DNA of 64,000 nt, taken from assembly GCA_005402585.1 (NCBI GenBank), contig BIFP01000022.1:410222-474221 (forward strand), in the 5' to 3' direction. The stretch's first letter is position 1, and each line of letters starts with the position of its first letter. This stretch comes from Micromonosporaceae bacterium KJ-029 (lineage in GTDB: Bacteria > Actinomycetota > Actinomycetes > Mycobacteriales > Micromonosporaceae). Below, piece after piece: positions 1 to 8,405 of this stretch. Under the pieces are notes generated by a model. That model searched no databases, was not told the DNA's origin, and saw only the letters and a program-made list of their open reading frames with translations. The translations under genes were made by a program, and so were the position numbers.

Positions 1-1
1 C

Positions 2-946
2 GCCGGCGAGGACGCGGTGGCCCGCCACTTCGTCGCGGTCAGCACCAACGCCCAGCGGGTCGGCGACTTCGGCATCGACCCGGCGAACATGTTCGGCTTC
101 TGGGACTGGGTCGGCGGGCGGTACTCGCTGCCCTCGGCGGTGGGCCTGTCGGTGATGCTGTCCATCGGGCCGGAGCGCTTCGACGAGCTGCTCGGCGGCT
201 ACCACGCCGTCGACGAGCACTTCCGCACCACCCCGGCGGCCCGCAACGCGCCGGTGCTGCTCGGGCTGCTCAACGTGTGGTACACCAACTTCCTCGGCGC
301 GCAGACCCACGCGGTGCTGCCGTACTCGCAGTACCTGCACCGGTTTCCGGCGTACCTGCAGCAGCTGACCATGGAGAGCAACGGCAAGTCGGTCCGCACC
401 GACGGGCGGTCGGTGTCGTACGACACCGGAGAGATCTTCTGGGGCGAGCCCGGCACCAACGGCCAGCACGCCTTCTACCAGCTGCTGCACCAGGGCACCC
501 GGCTGGTGCCGGCGGACTTCATCGGGTTCAGCGAGCCCAACCACGAGATCGGCGACATGCACGACCTGTTCATGTCGAACTTCTTCGCCCAGACCGCGGC
601 GCTGGCCTTCGGTCGCACCGCCGAGCAGGTCGCGGCGGAGGGCACCCCGGCCGAACTCGTACCGCACCGGGTGATGGCGGGCAACCACCCGACCACGTCG
701 ATCGTGGCCGACCGGCTGACCCCGGCGACCCTCGGGCAGTTGGTCGCCCTCTACGAGCACATCGTCCTCACCGAGGGCGCGATCTGGGACATCAACCCGT
801 TCGACCAGTGGGGCGTCGAACTGGGCAAGGTGATGGCCAACCAGCTCGCCCCTCTGCTCACCGGTGACCGGGCGGACCTCGCCGACCTCGACTCCTCCAC
901 CGCCGCCCTGATCCGCCGTTACCGGGCACAGCGCCGGCGGGACTGA
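2..946 (+). CDS. pgi: Glucose-6-phosphate isomerase, C-terminal part (5' end outside window)
   Basis: Interconverts glucose-6-phosphate and fructose-6-phosphate in cytosolic glycolysis/gluconeogenesis. The reading frame is open from base 2, so the gene begins upstream; about 314 codons are visible of a family usually near 550 residues. The signature G-E-P-G-T-N-G-Q-H-A-F-Y-Q-L-L-H-Q-G contains the catalytic Glu. The motif GNHPTTS carries the active-site His, and DQWGVELGK near the end carries the catalytic Lys. A strong hairpin terminator follows about 95 bases after the stop. Identity is secure; only the truncation by the window edge is unusual. Confidence 0.97.
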   Translation, partial: AGEDAVARHFVAVSTNAQRVGDFGIDPANMFGFWDWVGGRYSLPSAVGLSVMLSIGPERFDELLGGYHAVDEHFRTTPAARNAPVLLGLLNVWYTNFLGAQTHAVLPYSQYLHRFPAYLQQLTMESNGKSVRTDGRSVSYDTGEIFWGEPGTNGQHAFYQLLHQGTRLVPADFIGFSEPNHEIGDMHDLFMSNFFAQTAALAFGRTAEQVAAEGTPAELVPHRVMAGNHPTTSIVADRLTPATLGQLVALYEHIVLTEGAIWDINPFDQWGVELGKVMANQLAPLLTGDRADLADLDSSTAALIRRYRAQRRRD

Positions 947-1039
947 TGCCCGCCGGGTGACGCCGTCACCCTCCACAGTCGCTCCGGCGACGATGATCGT
1001 TCGGCTGTCTTTCGGTCCGCTCTGGCCCAATGGGTCCGG

Positions 1040-1078
1040 CGCGGGTACCCGGACTTCCCCGTGGTCCGGGTACCCGCG
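1040..1078 (+). terminator. Hairpin terminator after pgi
   Basis: A perfect 15-bp inverted repeat (CGCGGGTACCCGGAC and its complement) encloses a 9-base loop. It lies after pgi and just before the MoxR start, so it probably ends pgi transcription and isolates the next operon. There is no clear T-run, as is common in actinobacteria. Confidence 0.75.
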
Positions 1079-1104
1079 TCCCTGACGCGACCGAGGAGCA
1101 GCGC

Positions 1105-2151
1105 ATGACGACGACCGACGTACGCGTGTTCGAGACCGCTGGCGAGCACGCCGGTGCGGCGCGGCTGCTGGAACGCACCCTGTTCGAGGTGAAGCGGGTC
1201 ATCGTCGGCCAGGACCAGCTGGTGGAGCGGCTGCTGACCGCGCTGCTGGCCCGGGGCCACTGCCTGCTGGAGGGCGTGCCCGGCGTGGCCAAGACCCTCG
1301 CCGCGGAGACCCTGGCCACGGCGGTGGGCGGCAGTTTCTCCCGGATCCAGTTCACCCCCGACCTGGTGCCGTCGGACATCCTCGGCACCCGGATCTACCG
1401 GGCGTCGAAGGAGAGCTTCGACGTGGAGCTGGGGCCGGTGATGGCCAACGTCGTCCTCGCCGACGAGATCAACCGGGCTCCGGCCAAGGTGCAGTCGGCA
1501 CTGCTGGAGGTGATGGCCGAGGGACATGTCTCGCTCGGCGGGCGGACCTACCCGGTGCCGACCCCGTTCCTCGTGCTGGCCACCCAGAACCCCATCGAGT
1601 CCGAAGGGGTGTACCAGCTCCCCGAGGCCCAGCGGGACCGGTTCCTGATGAAGATCGTGGTCGGCTACCCCACCGACGACGAGGAGCTGGGCATCCTCTA
1701 CCGGATGGGCACCGGCACGCCGGCCGCCCGGCCGGTGCTGGACCCGGCCCGGCTGCTGGCGTTGCAGGCCCGCGCCCGGGAGGTGTTCGTCCACCACGCC
1801 CTGGCCGAGTACGTCGTCCGGCTGGTGCTGGCCACCCGGGACCCGCGCCGGTTCGGGCTGGCGGACGTGGCCACCCAGCTGGCGTACGGGGCGAGCCCGC
1901 GCGCCACGCTCGGCCTGGTGGCCGCGTCCCGGGCCCTGGCGCTGCTGCGCGGACGCGACTACGTGCTGCCCGCCGACGTGCGGGAGGTCGCCGGTGACGT
2001 GCTCGCCCACCGGTTGGTGCTCTCCTTCGACGCGGTCGCCGACGACGTCGACCCGGCCGAGCTGGTGCGGCGGGTCGTCGAGGCCGTGCCGCCACCACAG
2101 ATCGCCCCCGCCCAGGAGCACCAGGGGCCCGGCCTGGGGACGGCCGCGTGA
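1105..2151 (+). CDS. MoxR-family AAA+ ATPase
   Basis: A 348-residue chaperone-like ATPase. Walker A is GVPGVAKT at residues 57-64 and Walker B is VVLADEIN at 116-123, followed by the family's ATQNPIESEG segment (sensor region) and a C-terminal lid. MoxR proteins typically act with von Willebrand A proteins to mature or load metal or protein complexes; the substrate here is unknown. The ATG at 1105 follows GAGGAGC and is preferred to the upstream in-frame start at 1030, which lies inside the terminator hairpin region. The stop overlaps the GTG start of the DUF58 gene by 4 bases, giving a translationally coupled moxR-DUF58-VWA operon. Confidence 0.93.
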   Translation: MTTTDVRVFETAGEHAGAARLLERTLFEVKRVIVGQDQLVERLLTALLARGHCLLEGVPGVAKTLAAETLATAVGGSFSRIQFTPDLVPSDILGTRIYRASKESFDVELGPVMANVVLADEINRAPAKVQSALLEVMAEGHVSLGGRTYPVPTPFLVLATQNPIESEGVYQLPEAQRDRFLMKIVVGYPTDDEELGILYRMGTGTPAARPVLDPARLLALQARAREVFVHHALAEYVVRLVLATRDPRRFGLADVATQLAYGASPRATLGLVAASRALALLRGRDYVLPADVREVAGDVLAHRLVLSFDAVADDVDPAELVRRVVEAVPPPQIAPAQEHQGPGLGTAA

Positions 2152-3131
2152 ACCAGGACTCGACCAGCCTCGGACGGCTCGCGCCGCAGCGCCGCCTGCG
2201 CCGACTGGAACTGACCATCACCCGCCGCCTCGACGGGCTGCTGCACGGGCAGCACCACGGCCTGCTGCCCGGGCCGGGCAGCGAGCCGGCCGGCAGCCGC
2301 GAGTACCGCCCCGGCGAGGACGAGGTGCGGCGGATGGACTGGTCGGTGACGGCGCGCACCGCCGTGCCGCACGTGCGTACCGTCGACGCCGACCGGGAGC
2401 TGACCACCTGGACCCTGGTGGACGCGAGCCCGAGCATGGACTTCGGCACCGCCGAGCTGGAGAAGCGGGAGCTGGCGGTGGCCGCGGTGGCGGCCGTCGG
2501 TTTCCTGACCGCAGGCACCGGCAACCGGCTGGGCGCGCACGTGCTCGGCGACGCCGGGGTACGCCGCTTCCCCGCCCGCACCGGGCGGTACCACCTGCTC
2601 GGCCTGCTCCGGGCGCTGCTGGACGTACCCCGTGGTCGGCCCGCCACCCAGCCGGTGTCGCTGGCGGACGCGATCGACGGGCTGCGCCGCTCGGCCGGCC
2701 GACGCGGCCTCGCGGTGGTGGTCTCCGACTTCCTCGACGGCCTGCCCGACGAGGGCGTGGCCGGTGCCGACGCCGCCCCGCCGGACTGGGAAGGGCCGTT
2801 GCGCCGGCTGGCCGCGCGGCATCAGGTGCTCGCCGTGGAGGTCCGCGACCCGCGCGAGTTGGAACTGCCCGACGTCGGCCTGATCACGCTGGTCGACCCG
2901 GAGAGCGGGCGCCGCCGCGAGGTGTCCACCGGCAGCCGCCGGCTACGCGAGCGGTACGCGGCGGCTGCCGCCGCCCAGCGGTTGGCGGTGGCGCGGGCGT
3001 TGCGCCGGGCCGGGGCGGCGCACCTGCCGCTGAGCACCGACCGGGACTGGATCGCCGACATCGTCCGACACGTGCACGCCCAACGCCGGCTCGCCCGCGC
3101 CACCCGACCTCAGCAGGGAGGCATAGCGTGA
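2148..3131 (+). CDS. DUF58 domain protein of the MoxR cassette
   Basis: A 327-residue protein with the DUF58 signature EYRPGEDEVRRMDWS near residues 51-65, followed by a VWA-like segment with TLVDASPSMDF that resembles a metal-binding DxSxS site. DUF58 proteins are nearly always encoded beside MoxR ATPases, and their biochemical role is not settled. No transmembrane segment is evident, so it is probably cytosolic. It starts at a GTG that overlaps the MoxR stop and ends in a GTGA overlap with the next gene, so all three genes are coupled. Confidence 0.9.
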   Translation: MNQDSTSLGRLAPQRRLRRLELTITRRLDGLLHGQHHGLLPGPGSEPAGSREYRPGEDEVRRMDWSVTARTAVPHVRTVDADRELTTWTLVDASPSMDFGTAELEKRELAVAAVAAVGFLTAGTGNRLGAHVLGDAGVRRFPARTGRYHLLGLLRALLDVPRGRPATQPVSLADAIDGLRRSAGRRGLAVVVSDFLDGLPDEGVAGADAAPPDWEGPLRRLAARHQVLAVEVRDPRELELPDVGLITLVDPESGRRREVSTGSRRLRERYAAAAAAQRLAVARALRRAGAAHLPLSTDRDWIADIVRHVHAQRRLARATRPQQGGIA

Positions 3132-4078
3132 CCTGGGAATCTCCCGAACGGCTGTGGCTGCTGGCCGGGGTGGCCGCCCTGGTCGTCGGCTACCTGCTGA
3201 TGCAGAAGCGGCACAGCCGGTACGCCGTCCGGTTCACCAACCTGCGGCTGCTGGACAAGGTCGCGCCGGCCCGTCCGGCGTGGCGCCGGCACGTGCCGGC
3301 CGGCCTGTTCATCGCCATGCTGGCGCTGCTGGTGGTCGGCTTCGCCCGGCCGACCGACGAGGTACGGGTGCCCCGCGAACGGGCCACCGTCATCGTGGCG
3401 GTCGACGTGTCCCGGTCCATGCTCGCCGACGACGTGCCACCGGACCGGCTGGTCGCGGCGAAGGACGCGGCCCAGGAGTTCGTCGCCGACCTGCCGGAGG
3501 AGTTCAACGTCGGGCTGGTCGCCTTCGCCGGCAGCGCGTCGGTGCTGGTCGCCCCGAGCGGTGACCGGAAGACGGTGGCGGCGGGCATCGACCGGCTCGA
3601 CGAGGGCGTCACCGGCGTCCAGGGCACGGCGATCGGCGAGGCCATCGGCTCCGCGTTGGAGTCGATCCGCACCCTGGACGCCCAGGCGGCCGACCAGCCG
3701 CCGCCGGCCCGGGTGGTGGTGCTCTCCGACGGGGCCAACACGTCGGGGCGCGACCCGGCGATGGCCGCCACCGACGCGGTGGAGGCGGGCGTGCCGGTCG
3801 ACACCATCTCCTTCGGCACCGCCGACGGCCGCATTGCCGGAGGCCAACTGGTGCCGGTCGACGGGGAGACCCTGCGCGCGGTGGCCGAGCAGGCCGGCGG
3901 CGGCTACTACGAGGCGGGCAGCGTCGACGAGCTGCGCGAGGCGTACGCCGACATCGGCTCGTCGGTCGGCTACCGGACCGAACGGCAGGACGTGTCGGCG
4001 CGGTTCATCGGTGGCGGCCTGGTGCTCGCCCTGCTGGCCGCCGCCGCCTCGATGTTCTGGTTCTCCCGCCTGCCCTGA
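3128..4078 (+). CDS. Membrane-anchored von Willebrand A domain protein
   Basis: A 316-residue protein with two N-terminal hydrophobic segments (about residues 8-25 and 56-72), a VWA domain with the MIDAS motif DVSRS at 93-97, and a C-terminal hydrophobic segment near residues 294-312. The architecture matches the BatA-like partners of MoxR/DUF58 cassettes, with the VWA domain held at the membrane. The GTG start overlaps the preceding stop. A longer open frame extends upstream but only as an overlap with the two preceding genes, so this start is preferred. The function of the complex is unknown. Confidence 0.9.
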   Translation: MTWESPERLWLLAGVAALVVGYLLMQKRHSRYAVRFTNLRLLDKVAPARPAWRRHVPAGLFIAMLALLVVGFARPTDEVRVPRERATVIVAVDVSRSMLADDVPPDRLVAAKDAAQEFVADLPEEFNVGLVAFAGSASVLVAPSGDRKTVAAGIDRLDEGVTGVQGTAIGEAIGSALESIRTLDAQAADQPPPARVVVLSDGANTSGRDPAMAATDAVEAGVPVDTISFGTADGRIAGGQLVPVDGETLRAVAEQAGGGYYEAGSVDELREAYADIGSSVGYRTERQDVSARFIGGGLVLALLAAAASMFWFSRLP

Positions 4079-4143
4079 CGGCCTCTTCCCGCCCCGGCGG
4101 CCGCGTTCCCTGCGGCTTGGACGCCCATCGAAGGGACATCGCC

Positions 4144-5085
4144 ATGACGAGCACGATTCCGGGACTGGGCGAGCCGCGTGGACCGCGGTTCGTCTCCCCC
4201 GACCTGGTTCCCGACGACCGGCGGCCGGCCGGCGCACCGCCGGTCGTACCCGGCGGCTTCCCGGCCAGGTCCGACACCCCGCCGGCCGGGCCCGACGCCG
4301 CGCCGGGTGGGCCCGCCGATCCGCCCGGCGGTCCGTCGCGGTGGCCCCGGTTGCTGCTGGCCGGGCTGGCCCTGGTGGCGGTGTCGGCGGGCGCCGGTGG
4401 CGTCGCCGGTCACCTCGCCGCTGGCGACGACCCGCCGGAGGTCGCCCTGGGCGCACCATCGGTCGGCACCGTGCCGGGCACCGGCGCCGACCTGGTCGCC
4501 GCAGCCGACCGGGTGCTGGCCGGGGTGGTGTCGGTGCAGGTGTCGACCGCCGGCCGGGGTGCGTCCGGGTCCGGCTTCCTGATCGACGGCCGGGGGCACG
4601 TGGTCACCAACGACCACGTGGTGGCCCGGGGCGGCACGATCCACGTCGTCGGTCAGGACGGTCGGCGGCTCACCGCCCGGTTGGTCGGCCGGGACCCGGG
4701 TACGGACATCGCCGTGCTACGGGTCGATCCGGGCAACGGGCTGCGCCCGCTGCCGCTGGCGCCCAGCGGTCAGACCCGGGTCGGGGAGCCGGTTCTGGCC
4801 GTCGGTTCGCCGCTGGGGCTCTCCGGCACGGTGACCGCCGGGATCGTCAGCGCGCTGGACCGGCCGGTACGGCTCGGCGGCGGGGCCCGGCAGCCGGCGG
4901 TACAGACCGACGCGTCGATCAACCCCGGCAATTCGGGCGGTCCGCTGGTCAACGGCCGGGGTGAGGTGGTCGGCGTCAACACCGCCATCGCCACACTGGA
5001 GGGCAGCGGCAACATCGGCATCGGCTTCGCCGTCCCGATCGACCGCGCGGCACAGGTGGCACGGGGGCTGATCGCGAGGGGATGA
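4144..5085 (+). CDS. HtrA/DegP-like serine protease (S1C), membrane anchored
   Basis: A 313-residue extracytoplasmic serine protease: a Pro/Gly-rich cytosolic N-terminus (1-66), one transmembrane helix (about 69-91) and a trypsin-fold domain. The triad is visible as His158 in TNDHVV, Asp188 in GTDIAVL and Ser264 in NPGNSGGP. No PDZ domain follows; the protein ends right after the protease domain, which is shorter than classical HtrA. The ATG at 4144 follows GAAGGGA and is preferred to the ATG at 4117. The two-component genes start 8 bases downstream, so a role in envelope stress signalling is plausible (inference). Confidence 0.92.
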   Translation: MTSTIPGLGEPRGPRFVSPDLVPDDRRPAGAPPVVPGGFPARSDTPPAGPDAAPGGPADPPGGPSRWPRLLLAGLALVAVSAGAGGVAGHLAAGDDPPEVALGAPSVGTVPGTGADLVAAADRVLAGVVSVQVSTAGRGASGSGFLIDGRGHVVTNDHVVARGGTIHVVGQDGRRLTARLVGRDPGTDIAVLRVDPGNGLRPLPLAPSGQTRVGEPVLAVGSPLGLSGTVTAGIVSALDRPVRLGGGARQPAVQTDASINPGNSGGPLVNGRGEVVGVNTAIATLEGSGNIGIGFAVPIDRAAQVARGLIARG

Positions 5086-5092
5086 CTGGCAC

Positions 5093-5788
5093 ATGCGGCT
5101 GCTCGTGGTGGAGGACGAGGAGGATCTGGCCGGCGCGCTCCGGGTCGGGCTGGTCCGCGCCGGCTACGCCGTCGACCTCGCGGTCGACGCGGCCCAGGCG
5201 TACGAGCTGCTGCTGGTCAACGCGTACGACCTGATGCTGCTGGACGTCAACCTGCCGGACGTGGACGGGTTCGCGGTGTGCCGTGCGATCCGCTCCGGCG
5301 CGGTGGAGGTCGCCGGCGGGCAGGACCTGCGGGTGCTGATGCTCACCGCCCGCGGGGCGCTCGGCGACCGGGTTCGCGGGCTCGACGAGGGCGCGGACGA
5401 CTACCTGGTGAAACCGTTCGCACTCGCCGAGTTGCTGGCACGGGTACGGGCGCTGTTGCGCCGGGACACCGGCGGCACCGGGGTGGTGCTCACCGTGGGG
5501 GCGCTGACCCTGGACGTGGCCCGCCACGAGGTCCGGCGGGGTGCCCGACACCTGCACCTGACGCGCAAGGAGTTCGGCGTGCTGGAGTACCTGATGACCC
5601 ACCCGGGCCGGGTGGTGCCGGCCGAGGAACTGCTGGAACACGTCTGGGACGCCAACACCGACCCGTTCACCGAGACCGTCCGGGTCACCGTGGGTACCCT
5701 GCGGCGCAAACTCACCGGTGACGGCGACGACCCACCGATCGAGACGGTGATCGGGCGCGGCTACCGGTTACGGGAGGTGGCGGCGTGA
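5093..5788 (+). CDS. OmpR-family response regulator
   Basis: A 231-residue DNA-binding response regulator. The receiver domain shows the acidic cluster EDEED at 7-11, phospho-acceptor Asp51 in LLDVNLPD and Lys107 in VKPF. A winged-helix output domain ends with GRGYRLRE. It follows the protease gene closely and precedes its cognate sensor kinase. The junction with the kinase carries a 16-bp duplication around a short insertion, described separately, which appears to have broken an ancestral 4-base overlap. Confidence 0.95.
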   Translation: MRLLVVEDEEDLAGALRVGLVRAGYAVDLAVDAAQAYELLLVNAYDLMLLDVNLPDVDGFAVCRAIRSGAVEVAGGQDLRVLMLTARGALGDRVRGLDEGADDYLVKPFALAELLARVRALLRRDTGGTGVVLTVGALTLDVARHEVRRGARHLHLTRKEFGVLEYLMTHPGRVVPAEELLEHVWDANTDPFTETVRVTVGTLRRKLTGDGDDPPIETVIGRGYRLREVAA

Positions 5789-5839
5789 GCGAGCGTCAGC
5801 GAGCGAACCATCAGCGCAGTAGCGAGGTGGCGGCGTGAG
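5774..5839. repeat. Junction-duplicating short repeat between regulator and kinase genes
   Basis: The 16-mer GAGGTGGCGGCGTGAG occurs at 5774-5789 and again at 5824-5839 with 34 bases between. The first copy contains the response-regulator stop and the second contains the kinase start. The intervening GAGCGTCAGCGAGCGAACCATC stretch resembles the insert seen between iniA and iniC at 37.3 kb, so both look like copies of one small intergenic repeat. Confidence 0.7.
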
Positions 5840-7040
5840 ACTGTTCCGGTCGATCCGGTTCCGGCTGACGGTGCTCTACTCCACGCTGTTGTTCGCGCTG
5901 GCCGGGGCGGGTCTGGTGGTGGCGTCCGTGGCGGTGGACCGGGCGGTCGACCCGAAGCCGATCACCGAGCGGTACCAGGCGCATCTCTACAAGAAGAAGG
6001 CCGACGGCCGCACCGTGGCGACCGGCACCACCATCGAGGTGGCCGAGGTGCAGCAGATCGAGGACGAGGTGAACCTGCGGCTGTTGCAGTCCGTCCGGGA
6101 CTACTCGCTGATCGCCCTCGGCGGCCTCTTCGTGGCCAGCCTCGGCATCGGATGGGTGCTCTCCGGCCGGGCGTTGCGTCCGGTGGGCGCGATCGCCCGC
6201 ACCGCCCGGGAGATCCAGGCCACCGACCTGTCCCGCCGGATCCGGCTGACCGGCCCGCGCGACGAGCTGCGCGACCTCGGCGACACCATCGACTCCATGC
6301 TGGACCGGCTCGATCACGCCTTCCGCGCCCAGCGGCAGCTCATCGACGACGCCTCGCACGAGTTGCGCAGCCCGTTGGCGATCATCCGGGCCAACCTGGA
6401 CGCGTCGCTGACCTCGCCGGAGGCCACCGAGCAGGAGCGCACCGCCGCGGTGGCGACGGTGGACCGGGCCACCACCCGGATGTCCCGGCTGGTGGAGGAC
6501 CTGCTGGCCACGGCCCGCCGGGACGCCGATTCGATGGCCGACACCGACGTCGACCTCAGCACCGTGGCCCGGGAGGCGGGCGAGGACTTCGTCCCGCTGG
6601 CCGCCGAGCGTGGGCTGCGCCTGCGGTACGCGCTCGGCGCGGACCTCACGCTCATCGGCGACCCGGACGCGCTGCGCCGCGCCGCGAGCAACCTGCTGTC
6701 CAACGCGGTACGCCTCTCCCCGGTGGGCGGCGCGATCACCGTGGCGACCGGCCGGCAGGGTGGCTGGCTGTGGCTGGCCGTCGTCGACCAGGGACCGGGC
6801 ATCGCCGAGGACGACCAGACGCGGGTGTTCGACCGGTTCTGGCGTGGCGAGACCGCCCGGGGCGGCTCCGGCGACCGGCGGACCGGGCTGGGGTTGGCCA
6901 TCGTCCGGCAGATCGTCGAGTCGCACGGCGGGCAGGCGGTGGTCTTCTCCCGGCCCGGAGCGGGCAGCACCTTCGTACTCTGGTTGCCGGCCGCCGACCG
7001 CGCCGATGACGCTGCGCCACCGGTCGACTCACCGGTGTGA
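5835..7040 (+). CDS. Sensor histidine kinase (HAMP, HisKA, HATPase)
   Basis: A 401-residue membrane kinase with transmembrane segments at about 11-33 and 91-112, enclosing a small extracytoplasmic sensor of about 60 residues. A HAMP linker follows, then an H-box with His175 in SHELRSPL, an N-box NLLSNAVRLSP, a G1 box DQGPGIAEDD and a G2 box GLGLAIV. It is the partner of the upstream OmpR-type regulator. The GTG start lies within the duplicated 16-mer; the preceding GAGGTGG can act as ribosome binding site. The signal sensed cannot be inferred. Confidence 0.95.
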   Translation: MRLFRSIRFRLTVLYSTLLFALAGAGLVVASVAVDRAVDPKPITERYQAHLYKKKADGRTVATGTTIEVAEVQQIEDEVNLRLLQSVRDYSLIALGGLFVASLGIGWVLSGRALRPVGAIARTAREIQATDLSRRIRLTGPRDELRDLGDTIDSMLDRLDHAFRAQRQLIDDASHELRSPLAIIRANLDASLTSPEATEQERTAAVATVDRATTRMSRLVEDLLATARRDADSMADTDVDLSTVAREAGEDFVPLAAERGLRLRYALGADLTLIGDPDALRRAASNLLSNAVRLSPVGGAITVATGRQGGWLWLAVVDQGPGIAEDDQTRVFDRFWRGETARGGSGDRRTGLGLAIVRQIVESHGGQAVVFSRPGAGSTFVLWLPAADRADDAAPPVDSPV

Positions 7041-7242
7041 CCTGCGCCGATCCGACCAGGTCCGGCCACGGCGAACCGTGCCCCCGGCCGGGCGTCACGG
7101 CGTCGACGCCGTGACGCGCACCGGCTGATCTGTCACGCAACTGTCATCCAACCGTGCGGTCGACTCCAAGGTCGTTGCGCAAGGTTGTGGTCGATCGGGA
7201 CGGCGCGTCGGGTCGCCGGCATCGACGACGAAGGAGACCGCT

Positions 7243-7548
7243 GTGGTGATGCCGTGGCCCTGGCCCATGCCCGACGACCACTCCTTCCGCGCGCTCTGGG
7301 ACACCCCGCAGGACCACGACGAGGACGTCCGGCTCGCCGCGCTGGTCGCCCAGCGGCTTAGCGCCGACTGGACGACCCGTCGGCAGCAGATCACGGTGAT
7401 GGTGCAGAACCGCGTCGTGATCCTCACCGGACTGGTCGCAGGGGCGGAGCACCGACGGGCCGCCGGTGAGCTGGCCTGGGACATCGAGGGCGTGGCGGAC
7501 GTGTGCAACGCCCTGCGGCTCGCCGGACACCGGCGCGGTCGCCGCTGA
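7243..7548 (+). CDS. Small BON-domain protein
   Basis: A 101-residue protein whose residues 25-95 match a BON domain: VRLAALVAQRLSADW, then VQNRVVILTGLV, then DIEGVADVCNALR. BON domains typically bind lipid or other ligands. There is no signal peptide, so the protein may be cytosolic or peripheral. It starts at GTG 7243 after GAAGGAGA; ATG 7249 is an alternative. It stands alone and converges on the STAS gene, with a strong hairpin between them. Confidence 0.8.
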   Translation: MVMPWPWPMPDDHSFRALWDTPQDHDEDVRLAALVAQRLSADWTTRRQQITVMVQNRVVILTGLVAGAEHRRAAGELAWDIEGVADVCNALRLAGHRRGRR

Positions 7549-7551
7549 TCT

Positions 7552-7596
7552 CCGGCCCGCCCGCGACGCCCGGCACCGGTGGCGCGGGCGGGCCGG
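7552..7596. terminator. Bidirectional hairpin terminator
   Basis: A perfect 14-bp inverted repeat (CCGGCCCGCCCGCG and complement) with a 17-base loop lies between two convergent genes, the BON protein and the STAS protein. It probably terminates both. Confidence 0.75.
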
Positions 7597-7610
7597 ACGC
7601 AACCTTCGAC

Positions 7611-8192
7611 TCAGGCGCCGGAGCCGCCCCTGCCCGCACCGACGGAGTCTTCGGCGGCGAGCTGTGCGAGCGCCTCGGCACGGCTCTCCGCGACCCGGAA
7701 CACCTCGTCCAGGCGGGTGACCCGCAGTACCCGGCGGATCAGCGGCGAGACCGCCGCGACGCAGAGCAGCGCGCCACGGTCGACGGCGGCGCGGTGGGCG
7801 CGCACGAGCAGCCCGAGGGCGGTCGAGTCGATCAGGTCGGTCCGGCCGAGGTCCACCACGACGTGGCCGCCCATGTCGGCCGCGTGCCGCAACGCCATCC
7901 GCAGGGTGTCGCCGGTGTCGAGGTCCACATCACCGGCGACGGTCACCACCGTCACGTCGCCGAGGTGCTCGATGCCGAGGATGCCGCCCGGTACGCCGCC
8001 GGAGGCCGGGCCGAGTCTTGTGCAGTGGGCGCACCGGTGCGGGCCGGCGGCCAGCGGCGAACCGCTCCAGCCGTGCTCGGACACCAGGGTCCACACCACC
8101 TCACCATCGGACGGCACGCGGGGGCCGGCGACGGTGTCACCGCAGCTGTCACAGGTCAGGGTGACCAGGTGGTCGTACAGGACGACGGCCAT
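7611..8192 (-). CDS. STAS-domain protein with N-terminal zinc ribbon
   Basis: A 193-residue protein. Residues 1-60 hold two Cys pairs (CDSC at 14-17 and CAHC at 54-57), a likely zinc ribbon. Residues about 70-175 form a STAS domain with VVVDLGRTDLIDSTALGLLVRAH; the DS-T segment corresponds to the phospho-acceptor region of anti-sigma-factor antagonists. It probably takes part in a partner-switching pathway, but no kinase or sigma partner is adjacent. The ATG at 8192 follows GGGAAGGAG; the longer in-frame start at 8363 is not supported. Confidence 0.82.
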   Translation of the reverse strand: MAVVLYDHLVTLTCDSCGDTVAGPRVPSDGEVVWTLVSEHGWSGSPLAAGPHRCAHCTRLGPASGGVPGGILGIEHLGDVTVVTVAGDVDLDTGDTLRMALRHAADMGGHVVVDLGRTDLIDSTALGLLVRAHRAAVDRGALLCVAAVSPLIRRVLRVTRLDEVFRVAESRAEALAQLAAEDSVGAGRGGSGA

Positions 8193-8405
8193 ACCGTGCT
8201 CCTTCCCACGTCGGAGAGGTCGATCCCCCACCCTGCCGGCATCAGGTGGCGGGGACCGCGCGGACACATGACGGTTGGGTGACGAATCGCCTTCCGGCCG
8301 CTGGCGGGTCGGATGGCCGACCACGGGTCCGGCACTTGCCGCCCGACCCGCGAGAATGCACATAGAGAGATCCAGCGATGACCCTGCGCGACGGGAGGTC
8401 GAGGA

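Noticed and set aside
3110..4459. 449-codon minus-strand frame
   Set aside because: It is a shadow of the VWA and protease genes, without a recognisable domain and with Arg/Pro-rich composition.
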